Below the pieces are notes generated by a model that was given only the letters and a program-made list of their open reading frames with translations, was not told where the DNA came from and searched no databases. A DNA stretch of 16,858 nt from an uncultured Lachnospiraceae bacterium (lineage in GTDB: Bacteria > Bacillota_A > Clostridia > TANB77 > CAG-508), in NCBI GenBank assembly GCA_947165105.1, contig CAMUZC010000030.1:1-16858 (forward strand), in the 5' to 3' direction. The stretch's first letter is position 1, and each line of letters opens with the position of its first letter. Positions 7,669 through 13,535 of the stretch are shown here, one piece after another. Position numbers and translations under genes: made by a program.

Positions 7669-8256
7669 ATGTTAAACAAAATATGGCCATTATTTATTAT
7701 AGTTTCATTTATTTATGCTTTCTTCTCTGGAAATATTGAAAAGGTAAATAGTGGAATTTTTGAATCTACTAAAAGTGCTGTTAATTTAAGTGTTATTTTT
7801 TTAGGAACAATTTGTTTGTGGAATGGAATAATGCAAATTGCTTATAAAAGTAATTTAATAAATATTATTGTAAAAATGTTAAATCCTATAATTAAAATAT
7901 TATTTCCTGAAATAAAAAATAATGGAAAAATAAAAAAGGAAATATCGATGAATATTGTAGCTAATATTTTAGGCTTAGGAAATGCGGCTACACCACTAGG
8001 GATAAAAGCAATGAATAGTTTGCAAGAAATTAATAAAGATAAAAATAAACTATCTAATTCAATGATGATGTTTATAGTAATAAATACGGCATCATTGCAA
8101 TTAATTCCAACAACCGTTATTGCCATAAGGACATCATTAAATTCAAACAATCCAACTTCAATCGTTGTACCAGTATGGGGAGCAACAATTTGTTCAATAA
8201 TAATAGCCGTGATATTTACAAAAATATTAATTTGGAAAAGCAAAGAAAATAATTAA
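7669..8256 (+). CDS. spmA: Spore maturation protein A (SpmA)
   Basis: A 195-residue integral membrane protein with hydrophobic segments near 5-20, 36-60, 92-112, 130-152 and 165-189. The family signature NILGLGNAATPLGIKAM is at 99-115 and a second conserved block, NTASLQLIPTTVIAIR, at 139-154. SpmA acts with SpmB in the nucleoside-transporter-like (Gate) superfamily; in B. subtilis the pair is needed for full dehydration and heat resistance of the spore core. The ATG at 7669 is preceded by AAGGAAGTG. spmB starts 16 bases downstream, so they form an operon. The dacB gene that accompanies this pair in Bacillus is absent. Some Clostridia encode a fused SpmAB; here they are separate. Confidence 0.96.
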   Translation: MLNKIWPLFIIVSFIYAFFSGNIEKVNSGIFESTKSAVNLSVIFLGTICLWNGIMQIAYKSNLINIIVKMLNPIIKILFPEIKNNGKIKKEISMNIVANILGLGNAATPLGIKAMNSLQEINKDKNKLSNSMMMFIVINTASLQLIPTTVIAIRTSLNSNNPTSIVVPVWGATICSIIIAVIFTKILIWKSKENN

Positions 8257-8272
8257 AAAGGAAAATAAAAAA

Positions 8273-8797
8273 ATGAAAATAATTAATTATATTTCAACAA
8301 TTGCAATACCTGCAATTATTTTAATAATTATTTCTTATAGTATTTTGGAAAAAAATAAAGTATATGATATATTTATTGATGGTGCAAAAGAAGGGACAAA
8401 AATTGTATATAACATTTTTCCTACATTAATTGGATTATTTGTTGCTGTAGGTGCATTAAGAAATTCTGGAATAATTGATTTAATAATTAATTTAATTTCA
8501 CCAATAATAGAAAAAATAAATATACCAAGAGAAATTATGCCACTTGCTATTTTAAGACCAATATCTGGAAGTGCATCAATGGCAATTGCAACAGATATAA
8601 TGAATAATTATGGTGTTGATTCCACAGTTGGAAAAATTGCTTCTGTAATTATGGGGTCAACTGAAACTACGTTATATACTATAGCTATTTATACAAGTTG
8701 TATCAAAATAAAAAATACACGAGGAATTCTATTTGCTGCTTTAGCAGGGGATATAATAGGAATTTTAGTTTCTATTGGGATATGTAGTATTTTGTAA
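8273..8797 (+). CDS. spmB: Spore maturation protein B (SpmB)
   Basis: A 174-residue membrane protein, the partner of SpmA. Conserved family blocks are LAILRPISGSASMAIATDI (91-109) and GSTETTLYTIAIY (128-140); hydrophobic segments lie near 5-24, 45-62, 65-80, 120-142 and 150-173. It is translated from an ATG with AAAGGA about 10 bases upstream and is co-transcribed with spmA. Transcription most likely ends at the long hairpin with a T run at 8833-8876. No sporulation sigma-factor promoter could be named with confidence upstream of the pair. Confidence 0.96.
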   Translation: MKIINYISTIAIPAIILIIISYSILEKNKVYDIFIDGAKEGTKIVYNIFPTLIGLFVAVGALRNSGIIDLIINLISPIIEKINIPREIMPLAILRPISGSASMAIATDIMNNYGVDSTVGKIASVIMGSTETTLYTIAIYTSCIKIKNTRGILFAALAGDIIGILVSIGICSIL

Positions 8798-8802
8798 TAT
8801 TG

Positions 8803-8809
8803 TGTCGAA
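8803..8809 (+). promoter_or_regulatory. Spo0A-box-like heptamer TGTCGAA
   Basis: The heptamer ends 9 bp upstream of the -35 hexamer at 8819. It overlaps the CGAACGATTT element (8806-8815) that recurs upstream of the promoter at 12899. It lies 5 bases after the spmB stop codon. Confidence 0.45.
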
Positions 8810-8818
8810 CGATTTTTC

Positions 8819-8847
8819 TTGACATATACATTAAAAGATTGTATTAT
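8819..8847 (+). promoter_or_regulatory. Strong sigma-A-type promoter nested in the spmB terminator
   Basis: TTGACA (8819-8824) and TATTAT (8842-8847) are separated by exactly 17 bp. The start would be near 8854, in the 3' half of the spmB terminator hairpin. The 26-residue ORF with an AGGAGG site follows. Confidence 0.75.
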
Positions 8848-8876
8848 ATGAAACATATAAACAATCTTTTTTTAGG
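8833..8876 (+). terminator. Long intrinsic terminator of spmAB
   Basis: The 10-bp outer arms AAAAGATTGT (8833-8842) and ACAATCTTTT (8861-8870) enclose a second 7-bp stem TTATATG/CATATAA (8844-8850/8854-8860) with an AAA loop and a single bulged A. A T run reaches 8873. Only RNA made from upstream (spmB) contains both arms, because the internal promoter starts transcripts after the 5' arm. Confidence 0.75.
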
Positions 8877-8886
8877 AGGATTAATA

Positions 8887-8967
8887 ATGATAAAAAAAAT
8901 CATTATATTCTTAATTATTTATATTCTAGTAAATTTTTTTCTAAAAAAAATTATTTTAAAAAAATAA
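8887..8967 (+). CDS. Candidate 26-residue membrane peptide
   Basis: A short frame coding for 26 residues. It begins MIKK, continues with about 16 hydrophobic residues (IIIFLIIYILVNFFL) and ends with lysine-rich KKIILKK. That is one membrane span with basic ends, a layout seen in small regulatory membrane peptides and in some type I toxins. The support is in the signals: AGGAGG at 8875-8880 is 6 bases before the ATG, and a promoter with TTGACA, a 17-bp spacer and TATTAT lies about 40 bases upstream. A TAAATAA stop context follows. The codons are almost all A and T, so a chance frame cannot be excluded, and no family is recognised. Confidence 0.5.
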   Translation: MIKKIIIFLIIYILVNFFLKKIILKK

Positions 8968-9228
8968 ATAAAAAAATAAATAATTAAATATAAATATTGT
9001 TTTTAATTTTGCAGAGAAAAATATAAATATAAAAAAATGCAAATAAATAATAATATTATTATAATTTAAAAAAATAAAAAAATAAATTAATAAACCCCAG
9101 TTTAATTTGTTTTGTTCATTAATTTTTTATCTATAGTTATAATTCATCTTTTATTTTTGTCCCCCAATAAGAAATATATATTGATGATTAAAATTATATT
9201 TTTCTCTGCATTCATATAAATAAAAAAT
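8968..9228. other. Gene-free AT-rich region with a 17-bp inverted repeat closing about 200 nt
   Basis: No open frame with a ribosome binding site is visible here. The sequence TGCAGAGAAAAATATAA (9010-9026) returns exactly as its reverse complement at 9194-9210. Between the arms are an AT palindrome near 9047-9062 and two C-rich islands on the plus strand, AAACCCCAGTTT (9092-9103) and GTCCCCCAATAAG (9159-9171), unusual in this background. This could be a structured RNA, but strand and ends are not evident and no clear promoter or T-tract terminator flanks it. Confidence 0.4.
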
Positions 9229-9252
9229 ATCATAAATATTTTATTTATGATA
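9222..9252 (-). terminator. Intrinsic terminator of rlmH
   Basis: The arms TATCATAAAT (9229-9238) and ATTTATGATA (9243-9252) form a 10-bp hairpin. On the minus strand it is followed by a T run (plus-strand A run at 9222-9227). The right arm overlaps the rlmH stop codon and the last codons before it. Confidence 0.8.
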
Positions 9253-9723
9253 CGTTTCATTTTTTATAATCTTGAATGCTCTATAAATTTGTTCTAATAA
9301 AATAACTCTAAATAGTTGGTGTGGAAATGTCATTTTAGAAAAAGAAACTAATTCATTAGATATGTTTAATACTTTATCGGATATCCCTAATGATCCACCA
9401 ATTATAAATGTAATTGAACTATTATTATTTATAGATATATTTTCAATTTTATTTGAAAATTCTACAGATGTATATTGTTTTCCTTTTAAATCCATGCAAA
9501 TTATATAAGAATCTTTTTTTAAACTGTTTAAAATATTTTGTCCTTCTTTATCTTTTATAATTAATATTTCTTTTTCACTTGGATTATTTGGAATTTTTTC
9601 ATCTGGTAATTCAGTAATATTTAATGTACAATAACTTTTTAAACGTTTTGAATATTCATCAATAGATTCCTTAAAAAAGTTTTCTTTAATTTTACCAATA
9701 CAAATAATATTAATATGTAACAT
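9241..9723 (-). CDS. rlmH: 23S rRNA (pseudouridine-1915-N3)-methyltransferase RlmH
   Basis: A 160-residue SPOUT-class methyltransferase of the standard RlmH length. It methylates pseudouridine 1915 in helix 69 of 23S rRNA. The SAM knot is visible as ITFIIGGSLGIS (104-115), followed by the family signature SKMTFPHQLFRVILLEQIYRAF (129-150) and the C-terminal YHK. The usual end of the protein is proline-tyrosine-histidine before the last basic residue; here it reads NETYHK, so the proline is replaced by threonine, a small change near the active site. AAAGGAG lies just before the ATG. It follows walJ by 45 bases, and proximity of these two genes is also seen in B. subtilis. Confidence 0.97.
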   Translation of the reverse strand: MLHINIICIGKIKENFFKESIDEYSKRLKSYCTLNITELPDEKIPNNPSEKEILIIKDKEGQNILNSLKKDSYIICMDLKGKQYTSVEFSNKIENISINNNSSITFIIGGSLGISDKVLNISNELVSFSKMTFPHQLFRVILLEQIYRAFKIIKNETYHK

Positions 9724-9768
9724 AAAAGCTCCTTTATTTTTATAAATTAATTAAATTTTTTTATTGAA

Positions 9769-10560
9769 TTATCCTATATCAATTAATGGAGTATGATTAA
9801 ACCTAGTAGCAACGCTTAATTTAATTGCTTTTTCAGGGTAATTGTTTTCTATTACTTCTTCCATGACTGTTTTATATGCTAATTCTGGAAAATTGTTTTC
9901 TCTACTTAAGTGACCAAGCATTACATTAGTTAATCCTGAATCTATTAAATGTGAAACAGTTTGACCTGCAACATTATTTGAAAGGTGTCCAAGAGGCCCT
10001 GAAATACGTTCTTTTAAATGATATGGATATGGAGAACATTTTAATATATTTGGGTCATAATTAGATTCCAGAAGCATAAAGCTACTTTTTTCAAGATTTT
10101 TTATAATTTCTGGTGTAATATGACCAATGTCTGTTGCAATGCTCATTTTTTTATTATTATAAAATATATTAAATGCACATGGATTTGCAGCATCATGAGG
10201 AATAGAAAATGGATGGATTTGAAAATCTCCAATTTCAAAATCTTTGGAAAAATCAAAAATATTTATATTTTCAGTCTTTATTTTATTTACTTGTTCTGGC
10301 ATTGCATTAAGTGTTTCAATATTTGTATAAATAGGAATATTATATTTTTTTGACAATGTACCAAGAGATTTTACATGATCAATATGTTCATGTGTTACTA
10401 ATATTGCATCAATTTTTTCTATATCAACATCTATATCTGCAAGAGAATTAACAATCTTTTTTGCACTCTCTCCACAATCAACCAACAGTTTAGTTTTATT
10501 ACTTTCAACATATAAACTATTACCGGAACTTCCACTATATAAACTACAAAATCTAAACAT
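9769..10560 (-). CDS. walJ: MBL-fold hydrolase of the WalJ/YycJ family
   Basis: A 263-residue metallo-beta-lactamase-fold protein. It starts FCSLYSGSSGNSLYVES, has the metal motif THEHIDH (56-62: H57, H59, D61, H62), then D144 in IATDIGH and H217 in GHLSREN, a complete dinuclear-metal set. YycJ of B. subtilis (about 264 residues) is a 5'-3' exonuclease-like protein linked genetically to the WalRK cell-wall system and reported to act in DNA mismatch repair; the role here is inferred by family. WalR and WalK are not in the window. An ATG 3 codons upstream (10569) directly abuts the AAAAGG site, leaving no spacing, whereas the ATG at 10560 is 9 bases from it, so 10560 is chosen. It lies between murA and rlmH on the same strand. 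Confidence 0.9.
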   Translation of the reverse strand: MFRFCSLYSGSSGNSLYVESNKTKLLVDCGESAKKIVNSLADIDVDIEKIDAILVTHEHIDHVKSLGTLSKKYNIPIYTNIETLNAMPEQVNKIKTENINIFDFSKDFEIGDFQIHPFSIPHDAANPCAFNIFYNNKKMSIATDIGHITPEIIKNLEKSSFMLLESNYDPNILKCSPYPYHLKERISGPLGHLSNNVAGQTVSHLIDSGLTNVMLGHLSRENNFPELAYKTVMEEVIENNYPEKAIKLSVATRFNHTPLIDIG

Positions 10561-10589
10561 TTTTTTCATCCTTTTCTTCGATAGTAAAA

Positions 10590-10658
10590 GCCTTAAAACT
10601 AATTTCTATAAAGTACTTTTTAGTGTAAAATTGTAATTAAAGAAATTAATCTTAAGGC
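10590..10658 (-). other. 18-bp RNA stem-loop between murA and walJ
   Basis: The segments 10641-10658 and 10590-10607 are near-perfect inverted repeats. Read as minus-strand RNA, all 18 positions pair, two of them as G-U wobbles; read as plus-strand RNA the same two are A-C mismatches. This suggests the structure is made in the murA-walJ transcript. The loop is 33 nt and contains the palindrome AAAGTACTTT. A short TTTTACT run follows, weak for a terminator. It could end the murA transcript or act in the walJ leader. Confidence 0.55.
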
Positions 10659-10665
10659 AAATTTA

Positions 10666-11925
10666 TTATTCTTCAACCCTTGTAATATCTGCTCCAAGTT
10701 TTCTGAATTTTTCTTCTATGTTTTCATATCCTCTATCAATATGAGATAAATTATATAATTCAGTTGTACCTTCAGCAATTATACCTGCAATTATTAATGC
10801 AGCACCTGCTCTTAGATCAGTGGCATAAACTGGTGCACCAGACAATTTTTCAACTCCTTCAAAAACAGCAGTTTTTCCTTGAGGTGAAATATTTGCACCC
10901 ATTTTATTTAATTCATTTGTATATTGGAATCTTGATTCCCAAATACTTTCGTTAATAATACTTGTACCCTTAGCTATAGAAAGTGTTACCCCCATTTGTG
11001 GTTGTAAATCGGTTGGAAAACCTGGGTATGGCAATGTTTTTATATTTGCTTTTTTAGGACGTTTATTGCACCATACTCTTATTTGATCACCATCTTCTTC
11101 GACATGTCCACCAATTTCAATAATTTTTGCAGTTAAACATTCTAAATGCTTAGATATACAATTTTTAATTAAAATATCTCCTTGAGAAGCAACTGCAGCT
11201 AGCATAAATGTTCCTGCTTCAATTTGATCTGGAACTATTGAATAAGTAGCGCCACCTTTTAATTCTGGAACACCGTTTATTTTAATTACATCTGTACCTG
11301 CACCACGAATGTCTGCACCCATAGTATTTAAAAAGTTTGCAACATCAACAACATGTGGCTCTTTAGCTGCGTTATCAATAATTGTAGTACCTTCAGCTAA
11401 AACGCTAGCAAGCATTACATTTATTGTTGCTCCAACTGAAACAACATCTAAGTAAATAGATGTACCAACAAGTTTTTTTGCTGATGCTTGAATTTTACCA
11501 TTTGATACTGTTACTGTGGCACCAAGTGCTTCAAAGCCTTTAATATGTTGATCAATTGGTCTAGCACCTAGGTTGCAACCACCTGGTAAACCAACTTCAA
11601 CATCTCTACATCTGCTTAATAAAGAACCAATTAAATAATAAGAAGCTCTAAATTTGCTTGTCATATCTAAAGGTGCTTTATGCTCACAAATGTCTGATGC
11701 ATCAATAGTAATTGTATTTTTGTCAATCCATTCAATTTTTGCACCTAATTTTGATAATATTTCGCATGATATTTTAACATCGCTAATATGTGGTAAATTT
11801 TCTATAGTACATTTACCATTTATAAGTAAAGCAGCTGGTAAAATTGCAACTGCTGCATTTTTTGCTCCACTGATGGTAACTTCTCCTTTTAAAGGAGTTC
11901 CACCATGTATAACTAATTTTTCCAA
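10666..11925 (-). CDS. murA: UDP-N-acetylglucosamine 1-carboxyvinyltransferase (MurA)
   Basis: A 419-residue enzyme of normal length that transfers enolpyruvate from PEP to UDP-GlcNAc, the first committed step of peptidoglycan synthesis in the cytoplasm. Visible landmarks are GAKNAA with K22 and N23, the catalytic loop LPGGCNLGARP with C117 (the fosfomycin-target cysteine, not the resistant aspartate form), the general base D306 in FPTDLQPQM, and the DLRAGAALIIAG block near the C terminus. The start codon is TTG at 11923-11925: AGGAGG (11933-11938) is 7 bases upstream, the sequence MEKLVIHGG that follows is the normal MurA N terminus, and there is no ATG in frame until residue 88. Firmicutes often have two MurA paralogues; which one this is cannot be told here. 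It has its own promoter and heads the murA-walJ-rlmH gene string. Confidence 0.97.
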   Translation of the reverse strand: MEKLVIHGGTPLKGEVTISGAKNAAVAILPAALLINGKCTIENLPHISDVKISCEILSKLGAKIEWIDKNTITIDASDICEHKAPLDMTSKFRASYYLIGSLLSRCRDVEVGLPGGCNLGARPIDQHIKGFEALGATVTVSNGKIQASAKKLVGTSIYLDVVSVGATINVMLASVLAEGTTIIDNAAKEPHVVDVANFLNTMGADIRGAGTDVIKINGVPELKGGATYSIVPDQIEAGTFMLAAVASQGDILIKNCISKHLECLTAKIIEIGGHVEEDGDQIRVWCNKRPKKANIKTLPYPGFPTDLQPQMGVTLSIAKGTSIINESIWESRFQYTNELNKMGANISPQGKTAVFEGVEKLSGAPVYATDLRAGAALIIAGIIAEGTTELYNLSHIDRGYENIEEKFRKLGADITRVEE

Positions 11926-11932
11926 AAGATTA

Positions 11933-11938
11933 CCTCCT
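11933..11938 (-). promoter_or_regulatory. AGGAGG ribosome binding site supporting the TTG start of murA
   Basis: A consensus AGGAGG lies 7 bases before a TTG codon, with no ATG in reach. The strong site is what makes the non-ATG start convincing. Confidence 0.85.
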
Positions 11939-11965
11939 AATAAAATGTATAAATTATCATTTTAT

Positions 11966-11994
11966 TTTATAACATAAAAAGGAAGATTTGGCAA
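11966..11994 (-). promoter_or_regulatory. Sigma-A-type promoter of murA
   Basis: On the minus strand TTGCCA (11994-11989) and TATAAA (11971-11966) are 17 bp apart, placing the start near 11959 and giving a leader of about 34 nt before the TTG codon. Confidence 0.7.
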
Positions 11995-12044
11995 CATAAA
12001 ATTGAATTTTTTAATCAAATTATGTGCATTGCTATAAAAATAAG

Positions 12045-12096
12045 AAAATCATAGGTCAAAATATCGATTAAACACGATGTTTTAACTTATGATTTT
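12045..12096 (-). terminator. Long hairpin, probable spoIIR terminator
   Basis: Arms of 22 bases (12045-12066 and 12075-12096) pair imperfectly around an 8-base ATTAAACA loop, ending in GATTTT plus a broken T run on the minus strand (complement of 12031-12048). It lies 44 bases beyond the spoIIR stop and upstream of the murA promoter. Pairing is slightly better when read on the plus strand (one mismatch instead of two), where no gene would need it. Confidence 0.6.
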
Positions 12097-12140
12097 ACAT
12101 TTTAGAATAATAAATAATTTTAACAATACTCTAAGAAATT

Positions 12141-12761
12141 TTAATGCTTAGAAAAAAATTCAATCAACTTAAACTTAAAGCTTAAATTAGAATTATTATT
12201 ACTTTCGCTTATTAAAGCATATTCTTCTTCTGGTAAATTATCTTTCATTGTTTGTTTTGATTCATCAGGTACGATTCCGGTAGACATGTCTACGAAACAT
12301 AGAGGTGGAAACATTACACACCACCAGTTTTGTCCAGCGCTTTCACCAATTTCTACTTTAAGAGCATCATAATATCCTGATGGTAAAGAAATATCTCCAT
12401 AGTATTTTGTTGGAAAATATGAATTACCAATTTCAATTTTTACATCATAATCATATCCATTGTCTTTAATTGTTTTAACAGCAATATTGTAAAAATCTTG
12501 TTCATGTTCCTTAGCAATTTTAATTGCATCTTCTTTTGAAGTAATATTTTTTGTTAATGTATTCATATATTGTATAAGATTATCACGAACAATATATTTT
12601 AATTTTTGGTCTTCATCAGAATCACTATTAGCAATTACATGTAATCTAAAGACACTATTTGATATGTTATTTGAAACTGCTGAAACATAAGATACAGCAG
12701 AAACAATAATAAATGCTGATAATAAGAAAATTATTAAAGTTAATCTTTTAAAAATTTTCAT
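12141..12761 (-). CDS. spoIIR: Stage II sporulation protein R (SpoIIR)
   Basis: A 206-residue exported signalling protein. Residues 7-29 are a hydrophobic signal or anchor segment after basic residues. The conserved start of the mature domain, SVFRLHVIANSDSDEDQKLK (36-55), is followed by IVRD (57-60), FPTKYYGDISLPSGYYDALKVEIGE (116-140) and the diagnostic NWWCVMFPPLCFVD (145-158). In B. subtilis SpoIIR is made in the forespore under sigma-F and triggers SpoIIGA to process pro-sigma-E in the mother cell. AAGGAGG precedes the ATG. The gene is divergent from an unrecognised 166-residue gene with 202 bases between them; two Spo0A-box-like heptamers lie in that gap, nearer the other gene's side. 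I could not name a sigma-F promoter with confidence. Confidence 0.96.
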   Translation of the reverse strand: MKIFKRLTLIIFLLSAFIIVSAVSYVSAVSNNISNSVFRLHVIANSDSDEDQKLKYIVRDNLIQYMNTLTKNITSKEDAIKIAKEHEQDFYNIAVKTIKDNGYDYDVKIEIGNSYFPTKYYGDISLPSGYYDALKVEIGESAGQNWWCVMFPPLCFVDMSTGIVPDESKQTMKDNLPEEEYALISESNNNSNLSFKFKLIEFFSKH

Positions 12762-12849
12762 ACATAATCCTCCTTTGTTTATTTTTGTAATTAATAAAAT
12801 TATTTACTAAAAATAAAAAAATATACACAAAAGGAAAAAAATAAAAAAA

Positions 12850-12856
12850 TGTCGAA
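12850..12856 (+). promoter_or_regulatory. Spo0A-box-like heptamer TGTCGAA, first of a tandem pair
   Basis: The first of two direct TGTCGAA copies, 13 bp apart start to start, between spoIIR and the 166-residue gene. It is 42 bp upstream of the -35 hexamer at 12899. Confidence 0.5.
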
Positions 12857-12862
12857 TATCGA

Positions 12863-12869
12863 TGTCGAA
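12863..12869 (+). promoter_or_regulatory. Spo0A-box-like heptamer TGTCGAA, second of a tandem pair
   Basis: The second copy, in the same orientation as that at 12850. The element CGAACGATTT (12876-12885) follows 6 bp later, a motif also found next to the heptamer at 8803. Confidence 0.5.
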
Positions 12870-12898
12870 AACGGACGAACGATTTATTTGTAATATTA

Positions 12899-12927
12899 TT
12901 GACATATTTGAAATAAATTGGTAAAAT
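12899..12927 (+). promoter_or_regulatory. Sigma-A-type promoter of the 166-residue gene
   Basis: TTGACA (12899-12904), a 17-bp spacer and TAAAAT (12922-12927) predict a start near 12934 and a leader of about 30 nt containing AGGAGG. The first nine bases, TTGACATAT, are identical to those of the promoter at 8819. Confidence 0.75.
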
Positions 12928-12963
12928 TTTCCATATAGTTTTTTACTAGGAGGCAAAAGAAAA

Positions 12964-13464
12964 ATGGAATATGTGGGACAACAAAACATAAAAAAACTCT
13001 GTAATTTTTATGTAAGTGATTTACATTTATCTGTAATGTTATTGCCATATCTTAGCAGACAGATAAATGAGGATGTTGAAATAACCACTATATTTGAAAA
13101 AATAGAAAAACAAAACATCGAAACAGTACTTGATAAATTAAATATAAAAAATAAAGATAAAATATTAAACATAAACTGGTTAAATAGCAGAAAAAATACA
13201 AATGAAGAAATAGAAAAGACAATAAAAAAAGAAATTGATAAAGAAAAAGATAATATTATTATAATAGGTGGAAATAAAAAATATATATTAGAAAACAACA
13301 AAAATATTAGGAGAATATTAAAGGAAAACAATAAAAACTCAAACGTTAAAATAATTGATTGCTATAATGTTGAAGAAGTTGGATATGACATGAAAAATAT
13401 TGTGAAGAATTACGATGGCATTTTAAATACTTCGGGAGAAGTAAATGTGGCAACAATATCTTGA
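12964..13464 (+). CDS. Conserved-looking hypothetical protein, 166 residues
   Basis: I do not recognise this protein. It has no membrane segment or signal peptide and looks soluble. The N-terminal part (KLCNFYVSDLHLSVMLLPYL at 11-30, then EDVEITTIFEK) has a faint look of the MEDS/DcmR-type sensory fold, in which a short strand is followed by a helix of this kind, but the key motifs are not clear. The middle (77-96) is a charged, lysine- and glutamate-rich helix that could be a coiled coil. The C-terminal part has alternating strands and helices (DNIIIIGGNKKYI at 96-108, NVKIIDCYNVEEVGYDM, YDGILNTSG), like half of a Rossmann-type domain. The signals are strong: AGGAGG 9 bases before the ATG, a near-consensus promoter and tandem Spo0A-box-like heptamers upstream. 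Its placement beside spoIIR suggests, but does not show, a role around sporulation onset. Confidence 0.85.
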   Translation: MEYVGQQNIKKLCNFYVSDLHLSVMLLPYLSRQINEDVEITTIFEKIEKQNIETVLDKLNIKNKDKILNINWLNSRKNTNEEIEKTIKKEIDKEKDNIIIIGGNKKYILENNKNIRRILKENNKNSNVKIIDCYNVEEVGYDMKNIVKNYDGILNTSGEVNVATIS

Positions 13465-13497
13465 CAGATTGACCAAAATAATATAATATTAGATAAT
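13461..13497 (+). promoter_or_regulatory. Overlapping sigma-A-type promoters of the pyrophosphorylase gene
   Basis: TTGACA (13461-13466) with a 17-bp spacer to TAATAT (13484-13489), and TTGACC (13469-13474) with 17 bp to GATAAT (13492-13497). The first -35 overlaps the TGA stop (13462-13464) of the upstream gene. I see no terminator between the two genes, so read-through is also possible. Confidence 0.65.
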
Positions 13498-13535
13498 CAA
13501 AATAATTAATAGACTTTTTGAAAGGAGCTAATATT

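Noticed and set aside
9037..9069. A 10-codon frame starting at an ATG within the inverted-repeat region.
   Set aside because: There is no ribosome binding site and the residues are simply the translation of an AT repeat.
12762..12860. A sigma-F promoter for spoIIR, from a GTATA sequence about 70 bases upstream.
   Set aside because: The matching -10 element is poor and the spacing off, so I cannot support it over chance in this AT-rich gap.
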